Below are positions 10,786 to 21,158 of a DNA stretch of 64,000 nt, in pieces. The stretch is from positions 1,413,501-1,477,500 of the forward strand of contig JASPKZ010005705.1 of the NCBI GenBank assembly GCA_030220185.1. Direction: 5' to 3'. Below the pieces are notes generated by a model. It did not search any database and was not told where the DNA came from. It saw nothing but the letters and a program-made list of their open reading frames with translations. Origin of the DNA: Diploptera punctata (taxonomy: Eukaryota > Arthropoda > Insecta > Blattodea > Blaberidae). The first letter of the stretch is position 1. Each line of letters opens with the position of its first letter. A program made the translations under genes and the position numbers.

Positions 10786-11694
10786 CATTCATAGCATGAT
10801 TTGATGATATAAATATTGCTAACGAAAATAAGTTTTTTTTCTTAACTATCGAGTTTTCAGATTAATCACATTTGTTTTATTCTGTTCAAAAATAATGCTG
10901 CAGTAAATATTCATATTATAAAATTACAATAGGAAGCAACATTATGAGATTCTTCTTAATAAGTAAGGTGATTCTGTAGCTTCTTACCTCATAAAAGATG
11001 GACATGTTTCAAAGCAGTTCTGTTTTATATTCAGTGTGTACAGACAGATGATTTTTAAGTTGTCGGCCCTGGATGTCGACTCACACTCCATCTTCTGGTG
11101 GACTAAAGAAATTGCATATCAAATCTCTCTCTCTTCGAGAATTTCAAAATTCATTATTCCATCACTCTTCTTCTGGATGTAATCTTCTCCCAAATAGTGA
11201 GTTATTTAATATTTTCTGTTTTAATAATTTGGTATTCACATAGATTTTATGTTTTTCTGACGAAACGTGAGCAACTACTGCAGATTGTTGTACGTATCCT
11301 TTTTTCTTATAATATATTTCCAATGCGTTCCTTTGTTCTAATGGTTACATTTCTCTTTGTTATCCTTATGTATGTCTTATCAAAATCAGCACAATTTATC
11401 TGGTATATTCGTAATATTTCGCCATCATCAATCGTCATTTTTATTGGTTTTTATTAGTTTATTTAGGCTATAAACATTTTTGGTGATAATCTGATATTAA
11501 ATTTATCAAAAATCTTTTGAAATGTATTATGTGCCCATGGATGATATGTGAATTTCCTGAATTTATTTTTAGTTGGTTTTTCTCTCTGAATAGTGCTTTC
11601 ATTCCTCTTTTTTTTTGTGCTCAACTTTTATGAGGTAAGACGCAACAAACTCACTTTATTAATTAAATAATCATATGTTAATCATATCATTCCC
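10786..11694. other. No gene recognised
   Basis: AT-rich sequence with one open frame of 86 codons (11197-11457) that is hydrophobic and unlike any family I know. I see no splice sites or repeat landmarks. Confidence 0.4.
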
Positions 11695-11905
11695 AGTGTA
11701 GTTTATGAATATCGGGGTACGACCTCTCATGAGAGGATTTTTAAACTCTGGATCAAATAAGTACGTTTTTTACCACAAAAGGACATGGAGGACCTCCCCG
11801 AATAAGTGTTGTATCCATACTAGGACTACCTTCGAGAAGACATGAACATTTAAGACAAACACGCCACTGACTCCAATATTCATACTAAGCAAAGGCAATT
11901 TGATA
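11695..11905 (+). repeat. Dispersed repeat Q, copy 1
   Basis: It shares a block order with 14826-15085 and 27802-28030: a GAGAGGATTTTTAAAC-type block, a CTGGATCA block, ACCACA...GGACATG, CTCCCCG, then 'GACAACACGAACATTTAAGACAA'-like sequence and TATTCATACTAA. It is non-coding and divergent. Confidence 0.6.
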
Positions 11906-11924
11906 TGGATGATTAAGATGTTAA

Positions 11925-12065
11925 AAGATTATTAGGGTCTTAAGTCCCCCAATAGTTGTTTTTTACAGAAGAGGAAAAACCCGCAAATGAAACGTTCAAT
12001 AAAGAAAAATTGTCCCCACCGAAAATCGAATCAGGCGATGTTACCCTAAGGTTAAGACGATGAAT
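11925..12065 (-). mobile_element. SINE2, decayed copy
   Basis: A minus-strand match to SINE2: GGGTCTTAAG, ACAGAAGAGGAAAAACCC, TTGTCCCCACCG and a B-box-like AATCGAATC. It is heavily diverged. Confidence 0.5.
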
Positions 12066-12384
12066 AAATGTAAAAACTAATAATATAGGGTGCGACATAA
12101 GTCAGCCAACCATTGCATATGGCTGCAAGGGAAGAAAATCAGATTAGTTGAAACTTGGGTTTGAATACGAGACCCTCAGAATATAATCTCCAACACTACT
12201 GCTTGAGGTAATTTTCTAACTGGGGAATAAATCTTGTAGTTGTTATTTCTATAGATTTTGTACGCTACAGAAAATAATATATTTACATGTTCGGTTAACT
12301 TACATATGCTGCACCCTGCATATAAAATTTTATGGGAAATAATTGAACTGATATGTTATTATATGTATATACAAATTGTGGGCC

Positions 12385-12416
12385 GCGATGGACTGGTGGT
12401 TATCATACATTATAGT
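12385..12416 (+). mobile_element. SINE1 head remnant beside a mariner insertion
   Basis: GGCCGCGATGGACTGGTGGTTAT matches the SINE1 A-box region, then stops at the TA target of the mariner element that follows. The SINE does not resume after the mariner, so the two ends are not a simple interruption. Confidence 0.4.
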
Positions 12417-12417
12417 A

Positions 12418-13802
12418 CAGGGCAAGTCAAAATGTTGTGCAGGTTTTCAGAAATTTATTATGTGAAATGTAATGAACATATAATATTGTGAGACATATTG
12501 TATGAAAGGTAAACTCTCAAAGTTTTTTTTTTAAATATTCACAGATGTTCTATGTGAGCGCCTTTTGTTACACGACAGATGTCAAGCCGATATTCAATCT
12601 CCTGCCAAACTTTCTGTAGCAGTCCGCGGTCGATATCAGCAATGGCTGCTGTGATGCGGGCACGCAGTTCATGCAGTGTTGTTGGAAGTGGTGGTACGTA
12701 AACATGATCCTTTACAAGACCCCACATGAAGAAATCACACGGGGTTAGATCTGGTGAACGAGGTGGCCAATGAATGAGTTGTTGATCACCCTGAGATGCA
12801 CGGCCTATCCAGCGTTGTGGTAAAGCCGTATTCAAATGGTCTCGAACACTGCCATGGTAATGTGGAGGGGCACCATCCAACTGCAGAATGAAATCTGGAC
12901 TATCCCTCATCCTGCTCAAGCGCCGGGAAGGAGCAATTGTTGTAGCATATATAAGGAAAAAATGTCAGTTCACCAGTACGTTCATGGAAAGAGAAAAAGG
13001 GCCCATAAAACTTTGCATGGGAAATGGCACAAAAGAAATTCACTCTTTGGAGAATCGCAGTTTGATGTTACAGCGTTGCATGGGGGGGTTACAAGTTCCC
13101 CAAATCCTTACATTGTGTCTATTCACTTTTCCTGAAAGGTGGAAAGTCGCTTCATCACTGTAAACTACCCTCTCATGGAACTCATTCTCTTCCAGTAATG
13201 CCCCAGAGAAATCAAACACAGAAGGCCGCTCGCCAAAGCATAATAGGAGGGTTTTTTAAGGCTTGACCCAGTTGAACGTGGTTATGGTTTCGATCTGTAA
13301 ACGTTTCCGGAGAATCCGCCTATACAGTTTTTTGTGGTAGTTGAACTTGAAGTTCTGTAGCTCCCCGGTAGGTGGATTTCTGTGGACCACGCACGAAGCA
13401 TTGTGCGGAACGCGTTCGACTGTCTCTTCACTCGTCGACGGACGGCCAGTCGATTTTCGTTTACAGATACAGCCTGAATCCCTAAATTGTGTGTACCACT
13501 TACGAATGGATCTCCCATCCGGCGGGTCTTTATCGTATCTGGTACGGAAATGTCGTTGAACACTAGTCACAGAGTTGTTTACATGGTAATCAAGCACACA
13601 GAAAGACTTCTGATCCCCAGTCAACGCCATTTTCCTTTACTGCTCTGCTGTTGACATCTTGCGGGTGAACGCGGAACTTTAGAAGTGGACAACTAAACTT
13701 TGAGAGTTTACCTTTCATACAATATGTCTCACGATATTATATGTTCAATACATTTCACATAATAAATTTCTGAAAACCTGCACAACATTTTGACTTGCCC
13801 TG
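12418..13802 (-). mobile_element. Mariner-like transposon 1 with 108-bp inverted repeats
   Basis: The terminal inverted repeats 12418-12525 and 13695-13802 begin CAGGGCAAGTCAAAATG and differ at only about two positions. TA dinucleotides flank both ends (12416-12417 and 13803-13804), as expected of the IS630/Tc1/mariner superfamily. The 1,385-bp element carries one decayed transposase on the minus strand. The TIR similarity suggests fairly recent mobility despite the broken gene. Confidence 0.92.
12539..13630 (-). pseudogene. Mariner-like transposase, frameshifted
   Basis: The N-terminal part (13256-13630) starts MALTGDQKSFCVLDYH and has the helix-turn-helix region seen in insect proteins (DUF4817-like: 'RHFRTRYDKDPPDGRSIRKW'). 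It runs into a GRPSTSEETVERV linker, then the frame breaks. The first catalytic block, VYSDEATFHLSG, is visible near 13140-13170 in another frame. The C-terminal part (12539-12919) has the second Asp in QLDGAPPHYHG and the third in RSPDLTPCDFFMWG, and ends ICRVTKGAHIEHL. I count 46 residues between the second and third catalytic Asp, five more than in the element at 36519-37845. At least one frameshift plus stops inactivate it. Confidence 0.88.
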
Positions 13803-13804
13803 TA

Positions 13805-14042
13805 TACAAACACATAAACATACACTGTTCCAAAAATCTTCTCTGTACAAAATACAAGAATACATTAACCACGTAAAGTGGTTTGTCGAAGTGCTCAATA
13901 AATTGAAAATATGCCACATTAACGCCATCTATTCGCCAAGCGCGCAACCCAAAGTACGTAAAATTCAGTGAGTGGCATTACAAACACACACACACCTTTA
14001 CATTGTAAACGGGGAGAATGGAGAAGAATTTACATCGTCAAT
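13805..14042. other. No gene recognised
   Basis: Short AT-rich stretch between a mariner element and a SINE1 copy. Confidence 0.4.
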
Positions 14043-14428
14043 GGGTGTAATAGCCCTTAGCCTTTCCTTTGTTAGGAGTTACTAGATTAAGTTCATTTAG
14101 TTAAGCTTCTTCCCCTAAAGATGTCATGAATGGTATGCGGTCAACATATCGATCCAATGAGACATCATTATATGCAACTAAGTTGGTACCGGTACGGTAC
14201 TAGGATGAGGACTCGATAAATTTTACTTACAGCCTGTTTATTCCAGGCTTAAGGATCTTGTATGAGCCTGAAAATCTTTAGACTAACGACCCACGGTTTA
14301 AAGTACTTACCGGAGGACTAGCTCGCTAGATTTTTCCATCCTAAAAAATCCATCGACCCGGGCCGAGTTTGAAACTGCGACCCTTAAAACCAGAGGCAGA
14401 GAATATAACCACTAATCTAACGCGGTCG
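14043..14428 (-). mobile_element. SINE1, tRNA-derived SINE
   Basis: The minus strand retains the head (GTGGTTATATTC after an eroded A box), GGAAAAATC, a TTTAAACCGTGGGTCG-like block and the 3' part with GATGTCTCATTGGATC, GATGTCATTC and GTTAGGAGTTACTAG (given here as plus-strand fragments). It is diverged from the copy at 15308-15697. Confidence 0.75.
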
Positions 14429-14429
14429 A

Positions 14430-14825
14430 GAAGAGAGAAGAATAGTAGAAAAAATGGGCTCAGAAAGATTCTTCAATATTGATCAAACTAATTGTAGCTA
14501 ATACGTGGGATGTTATATTTATTAAATGAGGAATGAAGATAAAATCAATATAAAATCAATCAATTCAGCTATGCATGTGGTTTTATTGATATTTAGGACA
14601 CTTTAAAATAAAAGAAAATAAACTAAAACTAAATTTTATAAACTAATGGAAGTTCCAATGTTGATTTATGGTTTTGAGTTTTGGATCCTGACCAAAAAAA
14701 GAATTGAAGCAATATAAATGAGATTCTTGAGTTAAATAACTGGCTACACCTTACTGGATAAGGAAAGTAGTACAAATATAAGGAAGAAGGACTCAAAATA
14801 TTTAAAATGATAGATTAAAACCTCC
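14430..14825. other. No gene recognised
   Basis: AT-rich sequence. A short stretch around 14640-14800 hints at an eroded LINE ('MEVPMLIYGFEFWILTKK' with stops) on the plus strand. Confidence 0.35.
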
Positions 14826-15085
14826 TCTCCTTCTTCAACTCAGTTTAACCTCTCACCGTATAGGTGCCTTTTACGTGCCATGGGCCACCCGGGCCTTTAA
14901 GTGAAACGATCTGTCGGGAGAGGGATTTTAAACTGTGGATCACACACATACTTCATACTTTTTCACCACACATGGGCATGAAAGGTCTCCCCATATGAGT
15001 GATCAACTCAATATCAGGGCCTCCTCCGAGACAACACAACATTAAGACGAAACTCACCATTCACACACATTCATACTAAACTTGG
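14826..15085 (+). repeat. Dispersed repeat Q, copy 2
   Basis: The best-preserved upstream part of this family: AACCTCTCACCGTATAGGTG, GGGCCTTTAAG, TCTGTCGGGAGAGGGATTTT, then CTGTGGATCACACACA, TCTCCCC, CAATATCAGGGCCTCC and TTAAGACGAA. It is related to 11695-11905 and 27802-28030. Confidence 0.65.
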
Positions 15086-15104
15086 CGATTATTATAATGA
15101 TCAG

Positions 15105-15250
15105 TATGATGATCCGGAATCATGTGGGCCTTTAAAGTTTCATGAGATTTGTCTTAAGGTGAAGAGGAACCCGAAATATAAACATCGCACAGAAAACTTG
15201 TCCCAATCGGGGAACGTAAACGGGCCCGCAGCTAAGCTACCCCGAAACCT
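15105..15250 (-). mobile_element. SINE2, decayed copy
   Basis: Minus-strand SINE2 landmarks: GTGGGCCTTTAAAGTTTC, GATTTGTCTTAAGGTGAAGAG, AACTTGTCCCAATCGGGG and an eroded B box. Confidence 0.6.
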
Positions 15251-15307
15251 CAGCGATGGACGCAGAATAAAAAATATACAAATTATTGGAAACAACATCT
15301 TCTTGTA

Positions 15308-15697
15308 AGCCCATGTTTCCCTTAACAGAGATTTAGACGCTCTCCCCTACAGGGAAGAATTTGAACCATACTAATTTAGTTACACTTGTTTTCGTATAGA
15401 TGTCATTTGAGTGGTCCGTGGTCAGCGTTCTGCCTCATACTGACATCTAGGAAACCAAGGTAGTACTAGGACGGGAAAATTCGGTAAATTTTGGTTAGAG
15501 GCCTTTTCATTCAGGCTTAAGGATCTTTTACGAGCCTGAAAATCTTCAGATTCGGGACCCACGGCTTAAAGTCCCTCCCGGAGGACTTGCTCCTTGGATT
15601 TTTCCATCCTAAAAATGCATCGACCCCGGCCGGGTTTGAACCTGCGACCTTCGGGACCAGAGGTAAGGAGCATAACCACTAGTCCACCGCGGCCGAT
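15308..15697 (-). mobile_element. SINE1, nearly full length
   Basis: The minus strand begins with the A-box-like GTGGACTAGTGGTTATGCTC and the B box GGTTCAAACCC. It continues through GGAAAAATCCAAGGAGCAAG, CTTTAAGCCGTGGGTCCCGA and AGGCTCGTAAAAGATCC to a 3' part with GTAACTAAATTAG. It is one of the best copies for defining the family. Confidence 0.85.
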
Positions 15698-15877
15698 ACA
15701 AAGTTGGAATGATTGAACGGGTTAAAATTAGAATGGAGTAATTAATTTTCGTCAATAGGAAAACTGTAACCATTACAAATGTAATTCAAACCAAGCCTCT
15801 ATGTATTCAATTCAAATCAACTGATAAAATGATACAATTACAATAGTTTTTTTTTAACTGTTCATACAATTTTTTTG

Positions 15878-16035
15878 TGTTAAGGTTGAGAAATCGAGTT
15901 ATAACGGCTGGGGAATCCGATATATGACCACATGCCTACACTGGATGGATGATTGTCTACCTCTTTGATAGAATAAGGAATGTGAATATGAGGCCAGCTG
16001 GTTGGCCAAGGACCTTCTAGGCCTGTCGCGCCATG
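15878..16035 (+). mobile_element. SINE4 fragment
   Basis: It contains GGTTGAGAAA, TATAACGGCTGGGGAATCCG, a CACTGGATGGATGATTGTC-type block and GGACCTTCTAGGCCTGTCG. It shares the core and tail of SINE4 at 5238-5478 but lacks the head. Confidence 0.6.
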
Positions 16036-16039
16036 GAAA

Positions 16040-16390
16040 AAAAATTGCGATAAGTTAAAGAGACGATGGTTCTGAAGAGGCGTAAAAACTAATGTGAAAT
16101 TAAAAATTCTCTATTTTAATTACTTGTCATTATTACAATTTTGTCTTAATTAAGGGTATATTTAAGTTATAAAATATAGATAACCATTCAGTTTTAATTA
16201 TTTTTTAATAATTCTTGAAGTATCACTGTATTGCTGTACTTATCTGAAGAACCGCCGAGCGCTGGTGGTAGCATTATTACTTTTTTCAGGACACTTCATT
16301 CACTCTCAGAATATTATGAAGCTACTGTAAGAGATTCAGTAAAGAAATTATTCAAAAACCATTTCTGATCTATAGCTTACATAAATTATG
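16040..16390. other. No gene recognised
   Basis: AT-rich spacer with no signal. Confidence 0.35.
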
Positions 16391-16394
16391 ATTG

Positions 16395-17060
16395 GATTAT
16401 TAAGTGATCAGGCATAAATCTACAAAAAGTGGAAAAATTTACATATTTAGGAAAGGTGATAAATGCAAATGGGAAACTACAGACTGAAATCAGTAAAGAA
16501 TAGAGAAAAATTTAGAAGTCATAATTTAAAAAACAATTAATCTGGAATAAAGATATACCCATCACGAGTAAAATGGCAATATATAAAACTTATTTCAAAC
16601 CAGTTCTATCATATGCAGCTACGACATGGACATATACATCTACAAAGAAGAAATTGAGCAGAATCCAAGCTACAGGAATGAAATTATTGCGTGGAACGGT
16701 ACATCAAATAATGAGAGATAGAATAAGGAATGACAAAATCAGGGAGACATTAAGTGTAGAAAAATTAACAACAGACAGAAAAAAGTAGACTAAAGTGGTT
16801 TGGACATTTAAAAGCAATGGAAAAGGAAAGACTACCACAAAGACTGTTAAATCTCAAGATAGAAGGAAAACGACCATGAGGTAGACCACGAGGAAGGTGG
16901 GTTAACCACGTGAAGAAAAGTCTAAAAGAGAGAGGATAACGACTGGGAAGAACTAAAAAGAAGTAAAGCATGGGAAGATAGAGATGGTTGGAGGCATATT
17001 TGATATCGACCTTCCGAAAGGAGGACACGATAAGAGGATGATGATGATGATGATGATGAA
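16395..17060 (+). mobile_element. LINE 3' fragment
   Basis: The plus strand reads 'VEKFTYLGKVINANGKLQTEI', then (16573-16788) MAIYKTYFKPVLSYAATTWT, with the usual 'RIQATGMKLLRG' block. Downstream in other frames come 'LKWFGHLKAMEKERLPQRLL' and a 'GRPRGRWVNHVKKSLKERG'-like terminus. A GAT trinucleotide tail ends it near 17036-17060. This is a distinct LINE family from LINE-A. Confidence 0.8.
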
Positions 17061-17143
17061 GATGAGCTTACATAAAAAAAATAAATGTGATATATTGTTG
17101 ATCTGTTGTTCAAATTACTTCTTTTAAATTTTACGGGCGGCAG

Positions 17144-17536
17144 CTAGTCTCCTTTTAAGCTAATAGGAGTTAGATTCGTGTCTATGCTGCCAGCAAACGT
17201 CTTCTCCAGACGTGCTTTCTGAAGAAATAATTTACTAGATATGTCGATTGAGAAGAATCTGCCTCTCGATCCTTCCATTCGAGAGACTGGCGGCCAGATG
17301 ATCCATACCCTCGCATTTTTTAGGGAGGCGCGGGGATCTGACCAGTCATTCATGTCCGAATTATGGACGAGTAGAAGCGATCTCGTGCTAAGTCGAGAAC
17401 ATGTATTAAGTGAAACCGTCAGTGACTGCGAAGAACTGACTACTAAATGTTTAAAAAAAACTCTTATAGCAGCATTTTTATAGAGTTTAACTTCTCTCTT
17501 TGTAGATACTTTTACGTGCCCAAACCACACCTGCAA
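17144..17536 (-). CDS. Unrecognised 130-codon open frame
   Basis: Open on the minus strand from an ATG near 17536 to a stop at 17144, in sequence slightly richer in GC than its surroundings. The peptide is basic and Ser-rich, with no domain, signal peptide or membrane segment that I recognise. The complementary strand is also open for 80 codons (17241-17483). No splice sites, TIRs or tail were seen, so I cannot say whether it is a host exon, part of a transposon or chance. Confidence 0.25.
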   Translation of the reverse strand: MQVWFGHVKVSTKREVKLYKNAAIRVFFKHLVVSSSQSLTVSLNTCSRLSTRSLLLVHNSDMNDWSDPRASLKNARVWIIWPPVSRMEGSRGRFFSIDISSKLFLQKARLEKTFAGSIDTNLTPISLKGD

Positions 17537-17738
17537 TTATGATTTCAGTTATGAAAATGTACGTATTATAACAGTTTTTTTTACAATTTGAATTTAATTT
17601 TGTCAATTGGCAATATCGATTAAAACGACTTCCATTTGTTTCATTGTTACAAGTAATAATTCAAATGGCTGAATATATACTCATGATTGTAAGTTTTGCA
17701 ATGATTAATTTTTTGCAATATATTTCGAATATATTACT

Positions 17739-18330
17739 TTTTTGTGCGATAGTGCGTTTTGTCGTACTTACAGCAATGGCGACCATGATTGAAAGTTAAA
17801 CTTCCTACATTTCGGGATTGCCAACCTAAATAACTATACTGTAATATTACATTTACACCCACGTGCGGGAAGTAAAACCACTGCCCTCTATGTATACTAC
17901 TAACAATGTATATACAAAAAATGTCCAAAAGGTAGTGTTAATATACGTTATACGAAACAAATCACTGTATTTTAAATGAACTGAACTTTATTTCAAACAA
18001 TATAAAACAATAAATTCGAACTTGCGGCCATATTATCAATAATTGTTCTCAAGACCTCCTGTTGCTTCAACTAATAAGCATTGCCCACACTGTTAACGTT
18101 AGTCAATTGTTTATAATGAACACAAATATTTCCAATAAAGATGTTACTATTTTACTATTATTTATTATTTTAAAAAACACCATCGCGCAAAAAATAATGT
18201 ACAACGCACGTTTGTGAAGTGTTTACAGAATCTCGGAAATTAAAAACCGAGCTATCGCTCGGTTTTTAAACATTTTCCTCGCTTCTATAAAAACCACTTC
18301 CCAACCTCGCATCGTAATATACTATTACAC
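17739..18330 (+). repeat. P-family repeat, copy 2, with intact palindrome
   Basis: It begins TTTTTTGTGCGATAGTGCG and ends CTCGCATCGTAATA. It holds the whole set of landmarks and the perfect 11-bp-arm palindrome AAAAACCGAGC / GCTCGGTTTTT (18244-18270), itself nested in a larger inverted repeat of CAGAATCTCGG against CCTCGCTTCT. This is the best copy for structural work. Confidence 0.88.
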
Positions 18331-18486
18331 ATATTATATCTTGAATCTTAAAATTCTATGAAAACTAGTTCATTATTATAAATGTTAGGGGTGTCATTTT
18401 CAATCAGTTGTTAAACAGATTATATACAGTACATGTTAATATTTATTTATTACAAATAATGGAATTCCACATAATCGTTATTTATA

Positions 18487-19059
18487 CAGGTGTTACCAAA
18501 ATGAGTGCAGATTTCTCGTGTGGTGATAGGGAACATCCATACAAGTATTTTAACACAATGAACCTTTGGTCGGAAATGCATTATTATAGGTCTACAGAAT
18601 AAAACAGCATTTAAAATTGTTGAACACATTGTTCATTTATTAATTCTAAGAAAAATGGAAAGTATTACATGTTATTTTACAGTAATTGTTGGAAATGGCG
18701 ACCATTGACCTGGATACACAGCTCCGCGCGTCTCACCTCGGACTGATGAACTCTAAGAAGCATGTCTGGATGCTCTCTGATTTCCGCAGCCGCTGTCACG
18801 ATCCATGCTACAAGCTCTGAAGCTGTGCATCCAGGTTAATGGTAGCCATTTCCAACAATTACTGTCAATTAACATGTAATACCTTCAATATTTTTCTTAT
18901 AATTAATGAACAAACAACGTGTTCAACAAATTTAAATGCTGTTTTATTCTGTAGACCCACAACAATGCATTTCTGACCCAGGTTCATTGTGTTAAAATTC
19001 TTGTATGGATGTTTCCTACCACCACACGAAGAATCTGCACTCATTTCAGTCACACCCTG
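18487..19059. mobile_element. Foldback / MITE with long inverted repeats and a transposase remnant at its centre
   Basis: Inverted repeats of about 220-240 bp meet near 18775-18800. The outer ends read CAGGTGTTACCAAAATGAG on the left and CAGGGTGTGACTGAAATGAG as the complement of the right. TA lies on both sides (18485-18486 and 19060-19061). The reverse complement of the centre encodes 'ELVAWIVTAAAEIREHPD' followed by a 'VRRAELCIQ' segment, like the C-terminus of mariner-type transposases. It appears to be a deletion derivative in which the transposase end became the loop. Confidence 0.8.
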
Positions 19060-19064
19060 TATAA

Positions 19065-19514
19065 AAATTCAGCCTGCGCATGTTTATGCTCGCAAAACGT
19101 AGTCAGTCGATTGACTTAAAAATTTGTACATTAATTTTTTCAGATGTGGAAGGTGTTTAGCCACTATCTACGAGTATTATTCTCTAAAAAAACATTAGGT
19201 GCAGGAGTTCGCCCGGATCGAAAATTTAAAAATCGCTCTAGCGTTCGAAAATTTCGATGTATCACAACGAAACTTAGTACATACTATTAAAATAAACTGA
19301 GGTAGATATTGTCTAAAAATCATCGAAATCCTATCAACTGGAGATTTACCTGAAATCCAAAATTAAAACTTTACTCTAGCGACCGCCATTTTGGATCTAC
19401 ATCATTTTCAGACGTATGGGGTATCTAAAAAGAATTGCGATATATATTTAACATTATTTTTATTTTTCTTATTCAACTAAAGATAAAAATACATATTTAA
19501 ATTATTTAGGCGGG
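19065..19514. other. No gene recognised
   Basis: AT-rich sequence with TCGAAAATTT-type short inverted motifs near 19215-19255; nothing assignable. Confidence 0.35.
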
Positions 19515-19528
19515 TAGCATCACACGCC

Positions 19529-19619
19529 ATACAGGCGATGATTGGAAAACATTATCTCAGGATAGGGATGTATGGAGAGCGGTCATGAACCTACAGTTTC
19601 GATAATGCCAGTGAGTTAA
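19529..19619 (+). mobile_element. LINE-A 3' end, severely 5'-truncated
   Basis: Only the last 80 or so bases of LINE-A are present: GGCGATGATTGGAAAAC to GATAATGCCAGTGAGTTAA. The flanking target-site duplication is TAGCATCACACGCC (19515-19528) and TAGCAGCACACGCC (19620-19633), 13 of 14 identical. Confidence 0.85.
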
Positions 19620-19659
19620 TAGCAGCACACGCCGGATATTAGCTAGTATGAAATAAAGT

Positions 19660-20070
19660 CATGTGGCCGAAGTGGACTAGTGGTTATGCTCCTTGCCTCT
19701 GGTCCCAAGGATCGAGGGTTCAAACCCGGCTGGGGTCGATGGGTTTTTTAGGACGGAAAAATCCAAGGAGCAAGTCCTCCGGGAGGGACTTTAAGCCGTG
19801 GGTCCCGAGTCTGAAGATTTTCAGGCTCGTAAAAAATCCTTAAGCCTGAATGAGAAGGCCTCTAAGCAAAATTTACCGAATTTTCCCGTCCTAGTACTAC
19901 CCTGGTTTCCTAGATATCAGTATGAGGCGGAACGCTGACCGCTGACCACGGACCATTCAAAATAACATCTACACGAAAATAAGTGTAACTAAATTAATAT
20001 GGTTCAAATTCTTCCCTGTAGGGGGAGAGCGCCTAAATCTCTTTAAAGGGGAAACTTGGGCTTTACAATA
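19660..20070 (+). mobile_element. SINE1, full length
   Basis: Head GTGGCCGAAGTGGACTAGTG with A box, B box GGTTCAAACCC, body GGAAAAATCCAAGGAGCAAG, CTTTAAGCCGTGGGTCCCGA, AGGCTCGTAAAAAATCC, and a 3' region with GGTTTCCTAG, GTAACTAAATTAATATGG and TTCCCTGTAGGGGGAGAGC. This is the reference plus-strand copy in the window. Confidence 0.88.
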
Positions 20071-20074
20071 GAAT

Positions 20075-20590
20075 ACAAATACATTTCAAGTACTGAAAAT
20101 GTTTTACGAATTCCTAAAACTTATTCTCATCCCTTATAATGTTAAGTAACTATTACGAATGTCACCCTGTATACGATGGAACAAGGCAGTTATTGAGATG
20201 AACTAGAATTACACAATATCATGAAAGCTTGTTCAACAAAGCTGTTATTTACAAAATGCACTTGCATATTAATTACAAAGAGATTAAAGGGTTTCAGATC
20301 TTCCGATTCAAATGCTTTGGTTTTTGGTTTTAACCAAAATCCTAGTAACCGGAATAAGTGGTTAGGTTTGTTACGCATTCAATGAAAATTATTATCACTA
20401 AACCAGACTAATTTCACTGTTTCATAATATTTTCCACAGCTATTTAAATGTTTTCCTTCAATTCTTGTAGCTAACGTAATGAACGCCATATTGTTCCAGT
20501 TAACAAAATTACATAGAACTCACAGAAACCCACCAATATTCTCACATATTTTAAATTCTAATAATTGTATAAGTTAGTAAAGTAAACCAT
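20075..20590. other. No gene recognised
   Basis: AT-rich sequence with no assignable feature. Confidence 0.35.
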
Positions 20591-20729
20591 CTAGTCGTGG
20601 CCGGCATAATGCCAGGTCGAGGGATGTGTTAAGATGAAGTCCTTATTATATCAGATATGGAGGATTCTAATGCCACCATGCCAACGACATATAAAAAAAT
20701 AAAAATAAACATGTTTGTTCAATGGAACC

Positions 20730-20920
20730 ACGTTGTAATTTCGACATTCTGGTATTCTCTCCTGACATGGCGTTATTGTAATCCACTTCTGACGTTGGGG
20801 CACCTAGAAGGCGGAGTTAAGCTGCCCCGATGATATATGATAGGTGACGATGGTGGTTATTATGCGCCAGGAGAGGCTTTAATGCTAAACTTAATATGTT
20901 AATGATGATAACAATGGCCA
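20730..20920 (+). repeat. Dispersed repeat R, copy 1
   Basis: It shares ACCACGTTGT, TGGCGTTATTGTAA, CCACTTCTGA, GTTGGGG and GCTGCCCC, with a 3' TATGTTAATGATGATA, in the same order as 39517-39745. It is non-coding. Confidence 0.65.
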
Positions 20921-20924
20921 GATG

Positions 20925-21065
20925 ATGTTGGGCCTTAAAGTTTCCTGGTATTTGTCTTAAAGATGAGGAAAAACCATCACCCAGGAAACTGTCCCGACAG
21001 GGAATCGAACCCGGTCCCGATGTGTGACAAGGTAACAGGCTATCTCGAGACCACAGCCGTGAACA
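20925..21065 (-). mobile_element. SINE2 copy
   Basis: Minus strand: B box GGTTCGATTCCCTGTCGGGA, a TTCCTGGGTGATGGTTTTTC block and CTTTAAGACAAATACCAGGAA. The A-box side is eroded. Repeat R lies immediately upstream on the plus strand. Confidence 0.75.
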
Positions 21066-21158
21066 TAAAAAATAAAACGCACAATTTATTGTTGCAGTAT
21101 GTGTATAACTACCAGATAAATATATATGTTGATTTTTTTAAAAAGAAAACCTATTAGT

